DNA from: Cyanothece sp. UBA12306
GTDB lineage: Bacteria; Cyanobacteriota; Cyanobacteriia; Cyanobacteriales; Microcystaceae
Direction of reading: 5' to 3'
Assembly (NCBI GenBank): GCA_003448685.1
Contig: DLXW01000041.1
Coordinates: 8,461 to 21,760 of the forward strand
DNA length: 13,300 bases
The notes beneath the pieces are model-generated. The model was not told the origin of the DNA, did not search any database, and worked only from the letters and a program-made list of their open reading frames with translations. This document shows, piece by piece, positions 6,516 through 12,489 of this stretch (positions are counted from its first letter, which is position 1; every line of letters starts with the position of its first letter). The position numbers and the translations under genes were made by a program.

Positions 6516-7205
6516 GTGAACAAGTCGAAAGTTAATTTAAAAAACCGTTTAGTGAAACTCAGAAGGAAACGCGTCCTTAAAATTTTACTTTTGATGGGTT
6601 TTGGGTTAATTTTGTCTAGCTTAATCTTCAATATATTGGTCAAGTTACCAATCAATTCTCTTAAACCTATTGATGGAATTTTAGTATTAGGTGGCAGTAT
6701 CAAGCGAGAAATCTATGCAGCACAAATAGCTGGTCAATTTCCTAAAACTCCGATTATCATTTCTCAAGGGTCACAAGATCCTTGTATTTTGCTAATTTTT
6801 AACCACTATCAAGCACCTTTGTCCAGAGTATGGCTGGAAAAATGCGCTAATTCTACTTTTGAAAATTTCTTTTTCAGTGTTCCGCTTTTGCACAAGTTAG
6901 GGGTTCATAAAGTTAAATTGATCACTTCTGGTAGTCATCTTCCGAGGGCTAAATGGATGGCACAAATTCATCTAGGTGTTCGGGGAATTGCAGTAGAAGT
7001 AGATACTGTTTCAGAAACAGGAGTTCCAGGTAACCAGGAATCTCGATTAAAAACCCAATTAGATGTGACACGGAGTCTAATTTGGTCAGTTTTTAGCCCT
7101 TTATTGATGCCTTCTTGTTCGGAAGTCATTTCTTTAGATAAAGTTAATCTTTCAGATTGGTATCAAGAAGGTTTTAAGTGCGAGCGTCAAGGAAGAATAT
7201 TCTAA
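6516..7205 (+). CDS. YdcF/DUF218 (SanA/ElyC-like) membrane-anchored protein
   Basis: A 229-residue protein. A very basic N terminus (residues 5-22, KVNLKNRLVKLRRKR) precedes one membrane helix at about 23-43, which suggests the inside-positive anchor of a protein whose domain faces the periplasm. The DUF218 core follows: DGILVLGGS (53-61), a middle S113-T-F-E-N117 block and TSGSHLPRA (138-146). Family members such as SanA and ElyC affect envelope integrity or peptidoglycan steps in E. coli; the biochemical activity is not settled. The start is a GTG with no Shine-Dalgarno; no in-frame ATG lies between the upstream TGA (6501) and residue 27, and starting there would remove the basic segment. 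A 12-codon overlapping frame starts at ATG 6500. A CRP-type operator lies just upstream. Confidence 0.8.
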   Translation: MNKSKVNLKNRLVKLRRKRVLKILLLMGFGLILSSLIFNILVKLPINSLKPIDGILVLGGSIKREIYAAQIAGQFPKTPIIISQGSQDPCILLIFNHYQAPLSRVWLEKCANSTFENFFFSVPLLHKLGVHKVKLITSGSHLPRAKWMAQIHLGVRGIAVEVDTVSETGVPGNQESRLKTQLDVTRSLIWSVFSPLLMPSCSEVISLDKVNLSDWYQEGFKCERQGRIF

Positions 7206-7281
7206 CTGAGACTCTCTGTTGGAGAGAAGGTGAGGAATAAAAACATTAAAATTGTTTAAGAAATCTAAAAAATTATTATGA

Positions 7282-7452
7282 TTAGCTTACGGTAGCACTA
7301 GATACAACATGACCCCAATCCTCCCAAATTTCGCTAATTAGTTTAAGTTCTGTGATACTTAAGGTTTTTGCCGCTTGTTCTGCTCTGTGCTGAGATACAC
7401 CAGCTTTAATCAGTTGTTCTTGATAAGATTGCTGAAGTTTGTTAAAATTCAT
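7282..7452 (-). CDS. Small 56-residue protein of unknown function
   Basis: A short gene with good start signals: AGAGGA (plus-strand 7460-7465) lies 7 nt before the ATG. The protein begins MNFNKLQQSYQEQL, continues with GVSQHRAEQAAKTL and ISEIWEDWGH, and ends SSATVS. It is polar and looks mostly helical, with no signal peptide, membrane segment or cysteine pair. I do not recognise the family. It converges with the YdcF-like gene; the 76 nt between holds only a weak CTCTC/GAGAG hairpin (7212-7226) with no T run. Upstream it faces a 600-bp regulatory stretch shared with psbU. The RBS quality and continuous codon reading make it probable, but its reality rests on conservation that I cannot test. 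Confidence 0.6.
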   Translation of the reverse strand: MNFNKLQQSYQEQLIKAGVSQHRAEQAAKTLSITELKLISEIWEDWGHVVSSATVS

Positions 7453-7617
7453 GGCTTTGTCCTCTAAGCTATTATTGAGTGAGATTGGGATGATGAACTT
7501 ATCTATTTAGTTCAACTTTCCATAGACACTATTTTAAATAATCAATGTTAGCGATTATGTATAACTTGTTCAACTTGGCGAAAAATAACATTTAGCGGCT
7601 AAAGATAACAAAGTGGT

Positions 7618-7641
7618 AAAATGTAACAAAAATTACATTTT
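7618..7641. promoter_or_regulatory. Palindrome with an NtcA-like GTA-N8-TAC core
   Basis: AAAATGTAA (7618-7626) and TTACATTTT (7633-7641) form a 9-bp perfect inverted repeat with a 6-nt loop. Its centre reads GTA-N8-TAC (7623-7636), the core of the NtcA nitrogen-control consensus. A TAN3T -10 box at the usual 20-24 nt was not found on either side, so the site may be an atypical NtcA site or simply an AT-rich hairpin. It lies between the small gene (minus strand) and psbU. Confidence 0.3.
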
Positions 7642-7784
7642 TTCTGAAACCGACAAAGCAATGCTAAACATCAATTTCCTTCCACAGGGTAAAATGTTCT
7701 AGTGAACTAAATGCCTTGAGTTTGGAAAACCCTGTTATCTGTTGGCAGTCAATAGGGGAAGAAAGCTACTGATTAAGGCTCTAT

Positions 7785-7871
7785 TTATAAACTTAGCAGT
7801 CACCAAGGTGGTTAGGACAGAACCTGGATTTTAAATCCTTGTCCCAAGCGAGTTTTACTTGGAGACTTCTG
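7785..7871 (+). other. Potentially structured leader region upstream of psbU
   Basis: A TTATAA-like -10 (7785-7790) precedes a series of inverted repeats: CACC-AA-GGTG (7801-7810), then GGACA (about 7815-7819) pairing with TGTCC around an inner GGATTT-T-AAATCC (7826-7838), then CCAAG/CTTGG (7844-7848, 7858-7862). This could be a small RNA or a long psbU leader. I compared it with tRNA shape and it does not fit. No known ncRNA family is recognised. Confidence 0.25.
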
Positions 7872-7893
7872 GCTTCTGACTTGGAGACTTCTG
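7852..7893. repeat. Dispersed/direct repeat ACTTGGAGACTTCTG
   Basis: ACTTGGAGACTTCTG occurs at 7857-7871 and again at 7879-7893, period 22, with the linking GCTTCTG being a partial copy. The longer 20-nt form starting at 7852 recurs with two mismatches at 10418-10437, before trmB. These look like the TTCTGAC-type short repeats scattered in cyanobacterial intergenic DNA. Confidence 0.55.
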
Positions 7894-7966
7894 CTATAAA
7901 TGGGGTTTTTCCTCTTGAGATTAACCTTCTCGAAAATTAGAGTCATCAAAAATATACCTGCCATGA

Positions 7967-7972
7967 TATAAC
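7967..7972 (+). promoter_or_regulatory. Probable -10 element of psbU
   Basis: TATAAC, preceded by ATGA, lies 76 nt before the psbU ATG and would give a leader of about 70 nt. No TTGACA-like -35 is seen at 17 bp; the upstream region may instead bind an activator. Confidence 0.4.
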
Positions 7973-8032
7973 TTTTTCAGACTCTTATTTGCTGTCATTG
8001 ACTGACTCAACCGACAAACATCTTACATTGTT

Positions 8033-8037
8033 AGGAG
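8033..8037 (+). promoter_or_regulatory. Ribosome binding site fixing the psbU start
   Basis: AGGAG lies 11 nt before the ATG at 8049. A longer frame beginning at a non-ATG codon at 7989 would bury this site and place 20 polar residues before the signal peptide, so 8049 is the start. Confidence 0.75.
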
Positions 8038-8048
8038 TAATCAACTTG

Positions 8049-8420
8049 ATGAAAACTTTAATTCGGATTGTAGCGTTACTGGTACTGGTTATCAGTTGTT
8101 TTGGATTTACAGGACAAGCATTTGCAGCTAAAATCCTTAATCCAGTGGATGCTAAATTAACTACTGAGTTCGGTCAGAAGATCGATCTAAATAATAGCCA
8201 TATTCGTGAGTTTCGAGAATTAAGAGGCTTTTATCCCAATTTAGCCAGTAAAATTATCTTAAACTCTCCTTATGATGAGGTAGAAGAGGTTTTAGATATT
8301 CCTGGACTTAGTGAAAAACAACAACAACGTCTACAAGCTAATTTAGACAAATTTGTGGTAACACCTCCATCTCCTGAACTCGTCGAAGGAGATGATCGCT
8401 TAAATCCTGGTGTTTACTAA
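8049..8420 (+). CDS. psbU: Photosystem II 12 kDa extrinsic protein PsbU
   Basis: A 123-residue precursor of the lumenal PsbU subunit, which caps and stabilises the manganese cluster of photosystem II together with PsbO and PsbV. Residues 1-26 are a Sec signal peptide (basic start, hydrophobic core LIRIVALLVLVISC, cleavage likely after A-F-A at 24-26). The mature part begins near KILNPVDAKLTTEFGQKIDL. It contains two helix-hairpin-helix-like units (FRELRGFYPNLASKII and EEVLDIPGLSEKQQQRL) and ends in the typical GDDRLNPGVY. The match to the family runs the whole length, so the gene is complete. The mature N terminus before VDAKLTT looks short compared with the Synechocystis protein as I recall it. 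It is monocistronic, with its own leader and a strong terminator. Confidence 0.97.
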   Translation: MKTLIRIVALLVLVISCFGFTGQAFAAKILNPVDAKLTTEFGQKIDLNNSHIREFRELRGFYPNLASKIILNSPYDEVEEVLDIPGLSEKQQQRLQANLDKFVVTPPSPELVEGDDRLNPGVY

Positions 8421-8447
8421 AATTTTTTTAAGTTCCCATGATTTGCT

Positions 8448-8477
8448 AAACCCATTCTTAATTGAGTGGGTTTTTTT
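8448..8477 (+). terminator. Intrinsic terminator of psbU
   Basis: AAACCCATTC (8448-8457) pairs with GAGTGGGTTT (8464-8473), with one G-U pair and a 6-nt loop TTAATT. Four further T follow, extending the T run to seven. The stop codon and last four codons of the minus-strand membrane protein lie within the loop and right arm. Confidence 0.85.
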
Positions 8478-9114
8478 GGTAAATGGAAAGATATTCTAGG
8501 TTATAGGTAGATCTCATATCCCACTGTAACTCGGCTAATATCAAGAGACAACCTGTGATGATTGAACCAGTAATTAGAAACTGCCATTGAGTAAAGTATG
8601 GTAAAACAAGTAAACCTAAACTGTGGAAAAGTCCACTCATAATAAAGGTTTGTGAACCCATACCAAACCCCATAATAATATATCCTATAGCTGTTAATCC
8701 TAACCAGATAGGACAGAGATTGATTAAAATCACGCTAAAATTACCAAAAATTCCTAAGTCGGTAATTCCTAAACCAAATAACATTAATCCGATCCACAGA
8801 TAAATTACCCAACGTAAATGTTCTAACTTGGCCCAGAAATAGGTCAAAAGGGCCATCAAGATACTTCCTATGATAGTGATAATTGACCATAATATCGCCT
8901 GAAAATGCCAGCTTATAGGGAAAAAATGCGCTGTTATAAAGATGATGGCTGTAATCATTCCCCAAAGGATGAAAGCTTGATCTATCCTTGTATAAAACCG
9001 ATTAAATATGGTTTTTTGCCCAAGTCGTCCATATCTCTGGAATAGTCCCCATAAATCTTCGATATTAAGTTCTTTTTGTTTGAAGCTAATCGTTAGTTCA
9101 GATGTATTAAACAA
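8458..9114 (-). CDS. Multi-pass membrane protein of unknown function
   Basis: A 218-residue protein that I do not recognise. A polar N terminus of about 45 residues (FKQKELNIEDLWGLF, RYGRLGQK) precedes roughly six hydrophobic helices: about 47-65, 70-92, 102-117, 124-141, 146-165 and 175-192. It ends in a short hydrophilic tail. The helices are rich in isoleucine, tryptophan and glycine, with few charged residues; no transporter or enzyme motif is visible. The start is a TTG: a TAA lies two codons upstream and the next Met is far inside the first helix. AGG of TAGGTAAAAC sits about 6 nt before it. A TAATAT (plus-strand 9139-9144) could be the -10. The gene converges with psbU and shares its terminator. 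Confidence 0.75.
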   Translation of the reverse strand: MFNTSELTISFKQKELNIEDLWGLFQRYGRLGQKTIFNRFYTRIDQAFILWGMITAIIFITAHFFPISWHFQAILWSIITIIGSILMALLTYFWAKLEHLRWVIYLWIGLMLFGLGITDLGIFGNFSVILINLCPIWLGLTAIGYIIMGFGMGSQTFIMSGLFHSLGLLVLPYFTQWQFLITGSIITGCLLILAELQWDMRSTYNLEYLSIYQKNPLN

Positions 9115-9226
9115 GTTTTACCTATTGAAATCAACTCTATATTATTAAATAGCTTAACATTAATTCATAAATTGTAGTTAAGCAAAACTTGACATAAGGA
9201 GTTATTTAGGTTAAGTAGCAGGTTAT

Positions 9227-10321
9227 CTATAGGTAAAGTGTAGTACGATTATCAATTAGATGGGGGGTTCCATCGGGTTTAATTGCCCCAAATTTTTCAA
9301 AATAAGAGCGGATCGAAGCAGAAAAATGAGGAAAATCAAATAAATTATCCCCATGAGCTATATCTGCCCAAAAATAACGCAAATCAGGGACTAATTTCTC
9401 TGCTTCTGCTGGGGATATATCTAACGGTGATGAGGTTAATAATTTCATCATAAAGCCAAAAGAGCGATCGCCGATTCTTTGACGAGAAATTTCAGCTAAA
9501 TTATCCCAACCTTCAACTTGATTAACCCGATAGGAGTTAAGATTAAGGTTGATATTACCATGGGGTTGACGTTCTATGTCTATAATTCGATAAGGGTGGG
9601 GATAACTGACCAAAGATCCTGTAGTAATTTCATAGATATTGTTAGAATAAGCTACGTCTTGAACGTGCAAATGTCCGGTGAAAATTAGCTGACAACCAGC
9701 ATTTGTTAACATTCTCAATAATAGGTTTGCATTATCAAGCATATAGCGTTTTCCTAGTTCATGGTTAGCTTGTCCTGGTAAATGTTCAATCACATTATGG
9801 TGAACCATGACTAAAATTAATTGCTCTTTTAGTTGAGGAAGTAAGTTTTCTAACCAGGTTAATTGTTCGGAGTCTAAGCATCCTAATTGTTTTCCTTGTT
9901 GATTAAATTGATTGGAATTTAAGCCAATTAGTTGTACTCCTGGTAAAATTTCATGGGTATAATATAGTTGGTTAGGCTGGCTATAACCGTGATGATGATA
10001 ATAATGAGGAAACTGGTTGAAGCCAATTCTTCCGTTTGTGGGATCTAAATTGGGGACATCATGGTTCCCAGGAACGACATAAGCTGGAAATGGTAATTTT
10101 CCTAAACGCTGCTGTAACCAGGAATGGTTATCGAGTTCTCCATCTTGGGTTAAGTCTCCTGGTAGTAGGAGAAAATCGATCTCTAACTGTTCTAGATGGC
10201 TAAAAACTTTTTCTAAAGCTAAAATACTAGCTTCTACTACGGAAAAACGAGTAGCATTGTAATCTATGGTTTGGGAAACTGCTACATGGGGATCACTAAT
10301 AATTGCAAAGCGAAATTTCAT
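9227..10321 (-). CDS. Class III metallophosphoesterase (CpdA-like phosphodiesterase fold)
   Basis: A 364-residue cytoplasmic phosphoesterase with a two-metal centre. All motifs are present in order: D10-x-H12 (ISDPH), G55-D56 (LPGDLTQDG), G-N86-H87-D (VPGNHD), H174-H175 (VMVHHN) and G-H217-x-H219 (FTGHLH). This order is typical of the cAMP phosphodiesterase CpdA and purple-acid-phosphatase-related enzymes. A C-terminal extension of about 125 residues past the GHLH motif is beyond the catalytic core. The substrate cannot be read; cyclic nucleotide is one option, other phosphodiesters are equally possible. I choose the ATG at 10321 because the first beta strand (MKFRFAIISDPH) starts right there; a TTG 42 nt upstream only adds 14 unrelated residues. 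It is divergent from trmB. Confidence 0.85.
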   Translation of the reverse strand: MKFRFAIISDPHVAVSQTIDYNATRFSVVEASILALEKVFSHLEQLEIDFLLLPGDLTQDGELDNHSWLQQRLGKLPFPAYVVPGNHDVPNLDPTNGRIGFNQFPHYYHHHGYSQPNQLYYTHEILPGVQLIGLNSNQFNQQGKQLGCLDSEQLTWLENLLPQLKEQLILVMVHHNVIEHLPGQANHELGKRYMLDNANLLLRMLTNAGCQLIFTGHLHVQDVAYSNNIYEITTGSLVSYPHPYRIIDIERQPHGNINLNLNSYRVNQVEGWDNLAEISRQRIGDRSFGFMMKLLTSSPLDISPAEAEKLVPDLRYFWADIAHGDNLFDFPHFSASIRSYFEKFGAIKPDGTPHLIDNRTTLYL

Positions 10322-10390
10322 AATAATATGCTCAATGGGGTTTTGTTTTTGAGGATAGATCAAACAATGTACAATTAAAATAGGTTTTTG

Positions 10391-10437
10391 GGTTTAAAAC
10401 CTCTGATTCGATCAAAGGTTTTACTTAGAGACTTTTG
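10391..10437. repeat. Second copy of the dispersed intergenic repeat, before trmB
   Basis: GTTTTACTTAGAGACTTTTG (10418-10437) differs at two positions from the copy at 7852-7871 before psbU. In both places a GG-rich, TTT/AAA palindrome lies just upstream (GGTTTAAAACC at 10391-10401 here, GGATTTTAAATCC there). Both copies are on the plus strand in gene leaders. Confidence 0.5.
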
Positions 10438-10454
10438 AGTTGAATAATTCTTAC

Positions 10455-10460
10455 AGGAGG
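10455..10460 (+). promoter_or_regulatory. Strong ribosome binding site before the TTG start of trmB
   Basis: AGGAGG is a perfect Shine-Dalgarno sequence 8 nt before TTG 10469, which settles the unusual start codon. Confidence 0.85.
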
Positions 10461-10468
10461 AAATAATC

Positions 10469-11110
10469 TTGGCGCGAGTTCGTGTTCGTCAGCACGTTAA
10501 TCCATTAAGTCATAAATATAACCAACCTATTGTACTACCTGATTGGAACCAAGTCTATAGCAATGTTACTCAACCCCTTCATTTAGATATTGGTTGTGGG
10601 AGGGGTAAGTTTTTATTAAATATGGCTCCTTTGTTTCCTGAAATTAATTTTTTAGGTATTGAAATTCGGGAACCTTTAGTGATCGAAGCTAATGAAAATT
10701 GCGATCGCTTGGAACTAAATAATCTTCATTTTTTCTTTTGCAATATTAACCTATTTGTGGCTAATTTGCTTGATTCTTTACCTTCTGATGTTCTACGATG
10801 GACTACTATTCAATTTCCTGATCCTTGGTTTAAACATCGCCATCTAAAACGACGAGTGGTTCAACCAGAATTAGTTAATAGTTTAGCTCAATATTTGGTA
10901 GCAGGAGGAATGGTTTTTTTACAGTCTGATATCGAGGAAGTTGCGAAAGAAATGGGCGATCGCTTTTTAGATAATTCTTGTTTTGAGAAACAACATTCAG
11001 AAGATTGGTTGTCGGAAAATCCTTTTCCTATTGCTACAGAAAGAGAAATTGCTACTTTTAATAAAGGTCAATCTGTTTATCGATTATTATTGAAAAAAGA
11101 ATTAGACTAA
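10469..11110 (+). CDS. trmB: tRNA (guanosine(46)-N7)-methyltransferase
   Basis: A 213-residue SAM-dependent enzyme that methylates G46 in the tRNA variable loop. The Rossmann SAM site is L39-D-I-G-C-G-R-G46, with the acidic E65 of the second strand (GIEIRE). The family signature follows: IQFPDPWFKHRHLKRR (114-129) and, near the end, TEREIATFNKGQSVYRL (190-206). Length and motif order are normal. The start is TTG with a perfect AGGAGG, giving MARVRVRQHVNPLS, the usual start of cyanobacterial homologues as I recall them. It is the first gene of an apparent operon: the ATPase gene follows after only 2 nt. Confidence 0.95.
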   Translation: MARVRVRQHVNPLSHKYNQPIVLPDWNQVYSNVTQPLHLDIGCGRGKFLLNMAPLFPEINFLGIEIREPLVIEANENCDRLELNNLHFFFCNINLFVANLLDSLPSDVLRWTTIQFPDPWFKHRHLKRRVVQPELVNSLAQYLVAGGMVFLQSDIEEVAKEMGDRFLDNSCFEKQHSEDWLSENPFPIATEREIATFNKGQSVYRLLLKKELD

Positions 11111-11112
11111 AA

Positions 11113-12489
11113 ATGGATAAAAACTCGATAATTAAAGATTCAGAATTTTTGAGCGATATTTATAATCAGTTTTCTCCTGATCGTCCTCTTCCTGCTAATG
11201 ATCCTGTTTATGTAGATTGTAGTTCGGTGCGGGGAAATGACGATATTATCAGGGAATTGGGACGAAAAATTATTAGATCTAATAAACCAACTTATCAGCT
11301 ATATACGGGACATCGAGGTGGGGGAAAGTCAACGGAAATCTTGCGGTTAGAGTATTATTTAAAAAAGGAAGGGTGTCGAGTTGTTTATTTTGAAGCTGAT
11401 GAAGATTTGGATTTGGGAGATGTGGGTTATCCTGATATTTTATTAGCTTGTACTCGCCATCTTGTTGAAGAGTTAAATGAACAAGAAGAAGCAAATTTTT
11501 TGTATAAATGGATTGGGGAAAAGTTTAAGGAAATTTTGGATTTAGGATCAAGTGAATTAGAATTACAAGAAATAGGAATTGAACATCAGATGTCTCCTTT
11601 TGCTAAGATTACATCTACCTTACAAGTTGTTCCTAGTAAACGTCAAGAAATTCGTAAGCAAATTGAGTCTAATCAAGTATCTTTTGCGAAAATTATCAAT
11701 CAGTTTATTGCTCAAATAAAAGATAAATTAAAAATAAATAATCAAACAAAATTAGTAATAATTGCTGATAATTTAGATCGCATACCTACCGTAAGGAATC
11801 AAGATGGAAGTAGTAATCATGAGGAAATTTTTATTGATTGTAGCAGTCAGTTGAAAAGTTTAATTTGTCATGTTATTTACACTGTTCCTATCTCCTTAGT
11901 TTATTCTAATCGTTCTGCTATTCTTCGAGAACGTTATGGAGATACGGAAGTTTTACCGATGATTATGGTTCGGGATAAAAAGGGAAATCGAGATCCAAAA
12001 GGAATTGAGAGAATTAAAAAGGTTATTGAACAGCGTATTAATTTTGTAGTAGCTTCATTTATTGCCAATAATCCTAATATTAATCAGCCGATCAATATAA
12101 CAATTAATGATTTATTTGATTCGCCAGAAAGTATTGATTTACTATGTTCAATGACGGGGGGTCATGCTAGGGAAATTATGCTATTAGTCCAAAGTGCGAT
12201 GGATTGGATTGAGACTTTTCCTATTACAAGAAATGCTATTAATAAGGCGATCGCTACTTCTCGTAATACCTATGAACAGCAAGTTAACCATGAAGATTGG
12301 CCTAAATTAGTGGAGGTATTTAAACGGAAAAAGATTATTAATAAAGACGAATATCGACAGTTATTATATAGTCGTTGTATCTTGGAATATCGAGATCCTG
12401 ATGATTTACAAGTATGGCATGATGTTCACCCTTTAATAGAAAATATTCAGCAGTTTAAAGATGCAATCTCTCAAGACAACGGAAGCTAA
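11113..12489 (+). CDS. P-loop AAA/STAND-like ATPase of unknown function, paired with a TPR protein
   Basis: A 458-residue ATP-binding protein. Walker A is G66-H-R-G-G-G-K72-S-T74 and Walker B is LVIIADNLDR (215-223, D219 and D222). A sensor-1-like strand lies at HVIYTVPISLVYS (253-265). T-G-G-H-A-R-E (348-354) resembles the arginine-bearing helical motif of ORC/STAND-type ATPases. The C-terminal part (about 395-445) looks like a winged helix (YRQLLYSRCILEYR ... WHDVHPLI). There is no fused nuclease, protease, TIR or membrane segment. An insertion at about 140-200 is lysine- and glutamine-rich. Two nucleotides separate it from trmB, so translation is probably coupled; only AAAGAA-like purines precede the ATG. 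Its end overlaps the next gene by 29 nt. This suggests a two-protein NTP-dependent switch or scaffold; involvement in defence or signalling is inference. Confidence 0.8.
   Translation: MDKNSIIKDSEFLSDIYNQFSPDRPLPANDPVYVDCSSVRGNDDIIRELGRKIIRSNKPTYQLYTGHRGGGKSTEILRLEYYLKKEGCRVVYFEADEDLDLGDVGYPDILLACTRHLVEELNEQEEANFLYKWIGEKFKEILDLGSSELELQEIGIEHQMSPFAKITSTLQVVPSKRQEIRKQIESNQVSFAKIINQFIAQIKDKLKINNQTKLVIIADNLDRIPTVRNQDGSSNHEEIFIDCSSQLKSLICHVIYTVPISLVYSNRSAILRERYGDTEVLPMIMVRDKKGNRDPKGIERIKKVIEQRINFVVASFIANNPNINQPINITINDLFDSPESIDLLCSMTGGHAREIMLLVQSAMDWIETFPITRNAINKAIATSRNTYEQQVNHEDWPKLVEVFKRKKIINKDEYRQLLYSRCILEYRDPDDLQVWHDVHPLIENIQQFKDAISQDNGS

Noticed and set aside
7230..7252. GTGAGGAATAAAAACATT, resembling the 5' part of the Yfr2-like RNA at 2243-2260
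   Set aside because: It is not followed by a GAAACA-type loop or a terminator hairpin, so it is not a second Yfr2 copy.
7800..7870. Possible tRNA (TTTTAAA anticodon-loop-like palindrome)
   Set aside because: No acceptor stem, no GTTCRA T-loop and no cloverleaf spacing.
7989..8048. Longer N terminus for PsbU
   Set aside because: It begins at a non-ATG codon, adds 20 polar residues before the signal peptide and buries the AGGAG site.
9189..9217. TTGACA on the plus strand with AAGGAG nearby
   Set aside because: No -10 at correct spacing and no plus-strand gene follows; the minus-strand phosphoesterase ends there.
11279..11494. Minus-strand reading frame within the ATPase gene
   Set aside because: It is the antisense shadow of the Walker A region of a well-supported gene, with no start signals.
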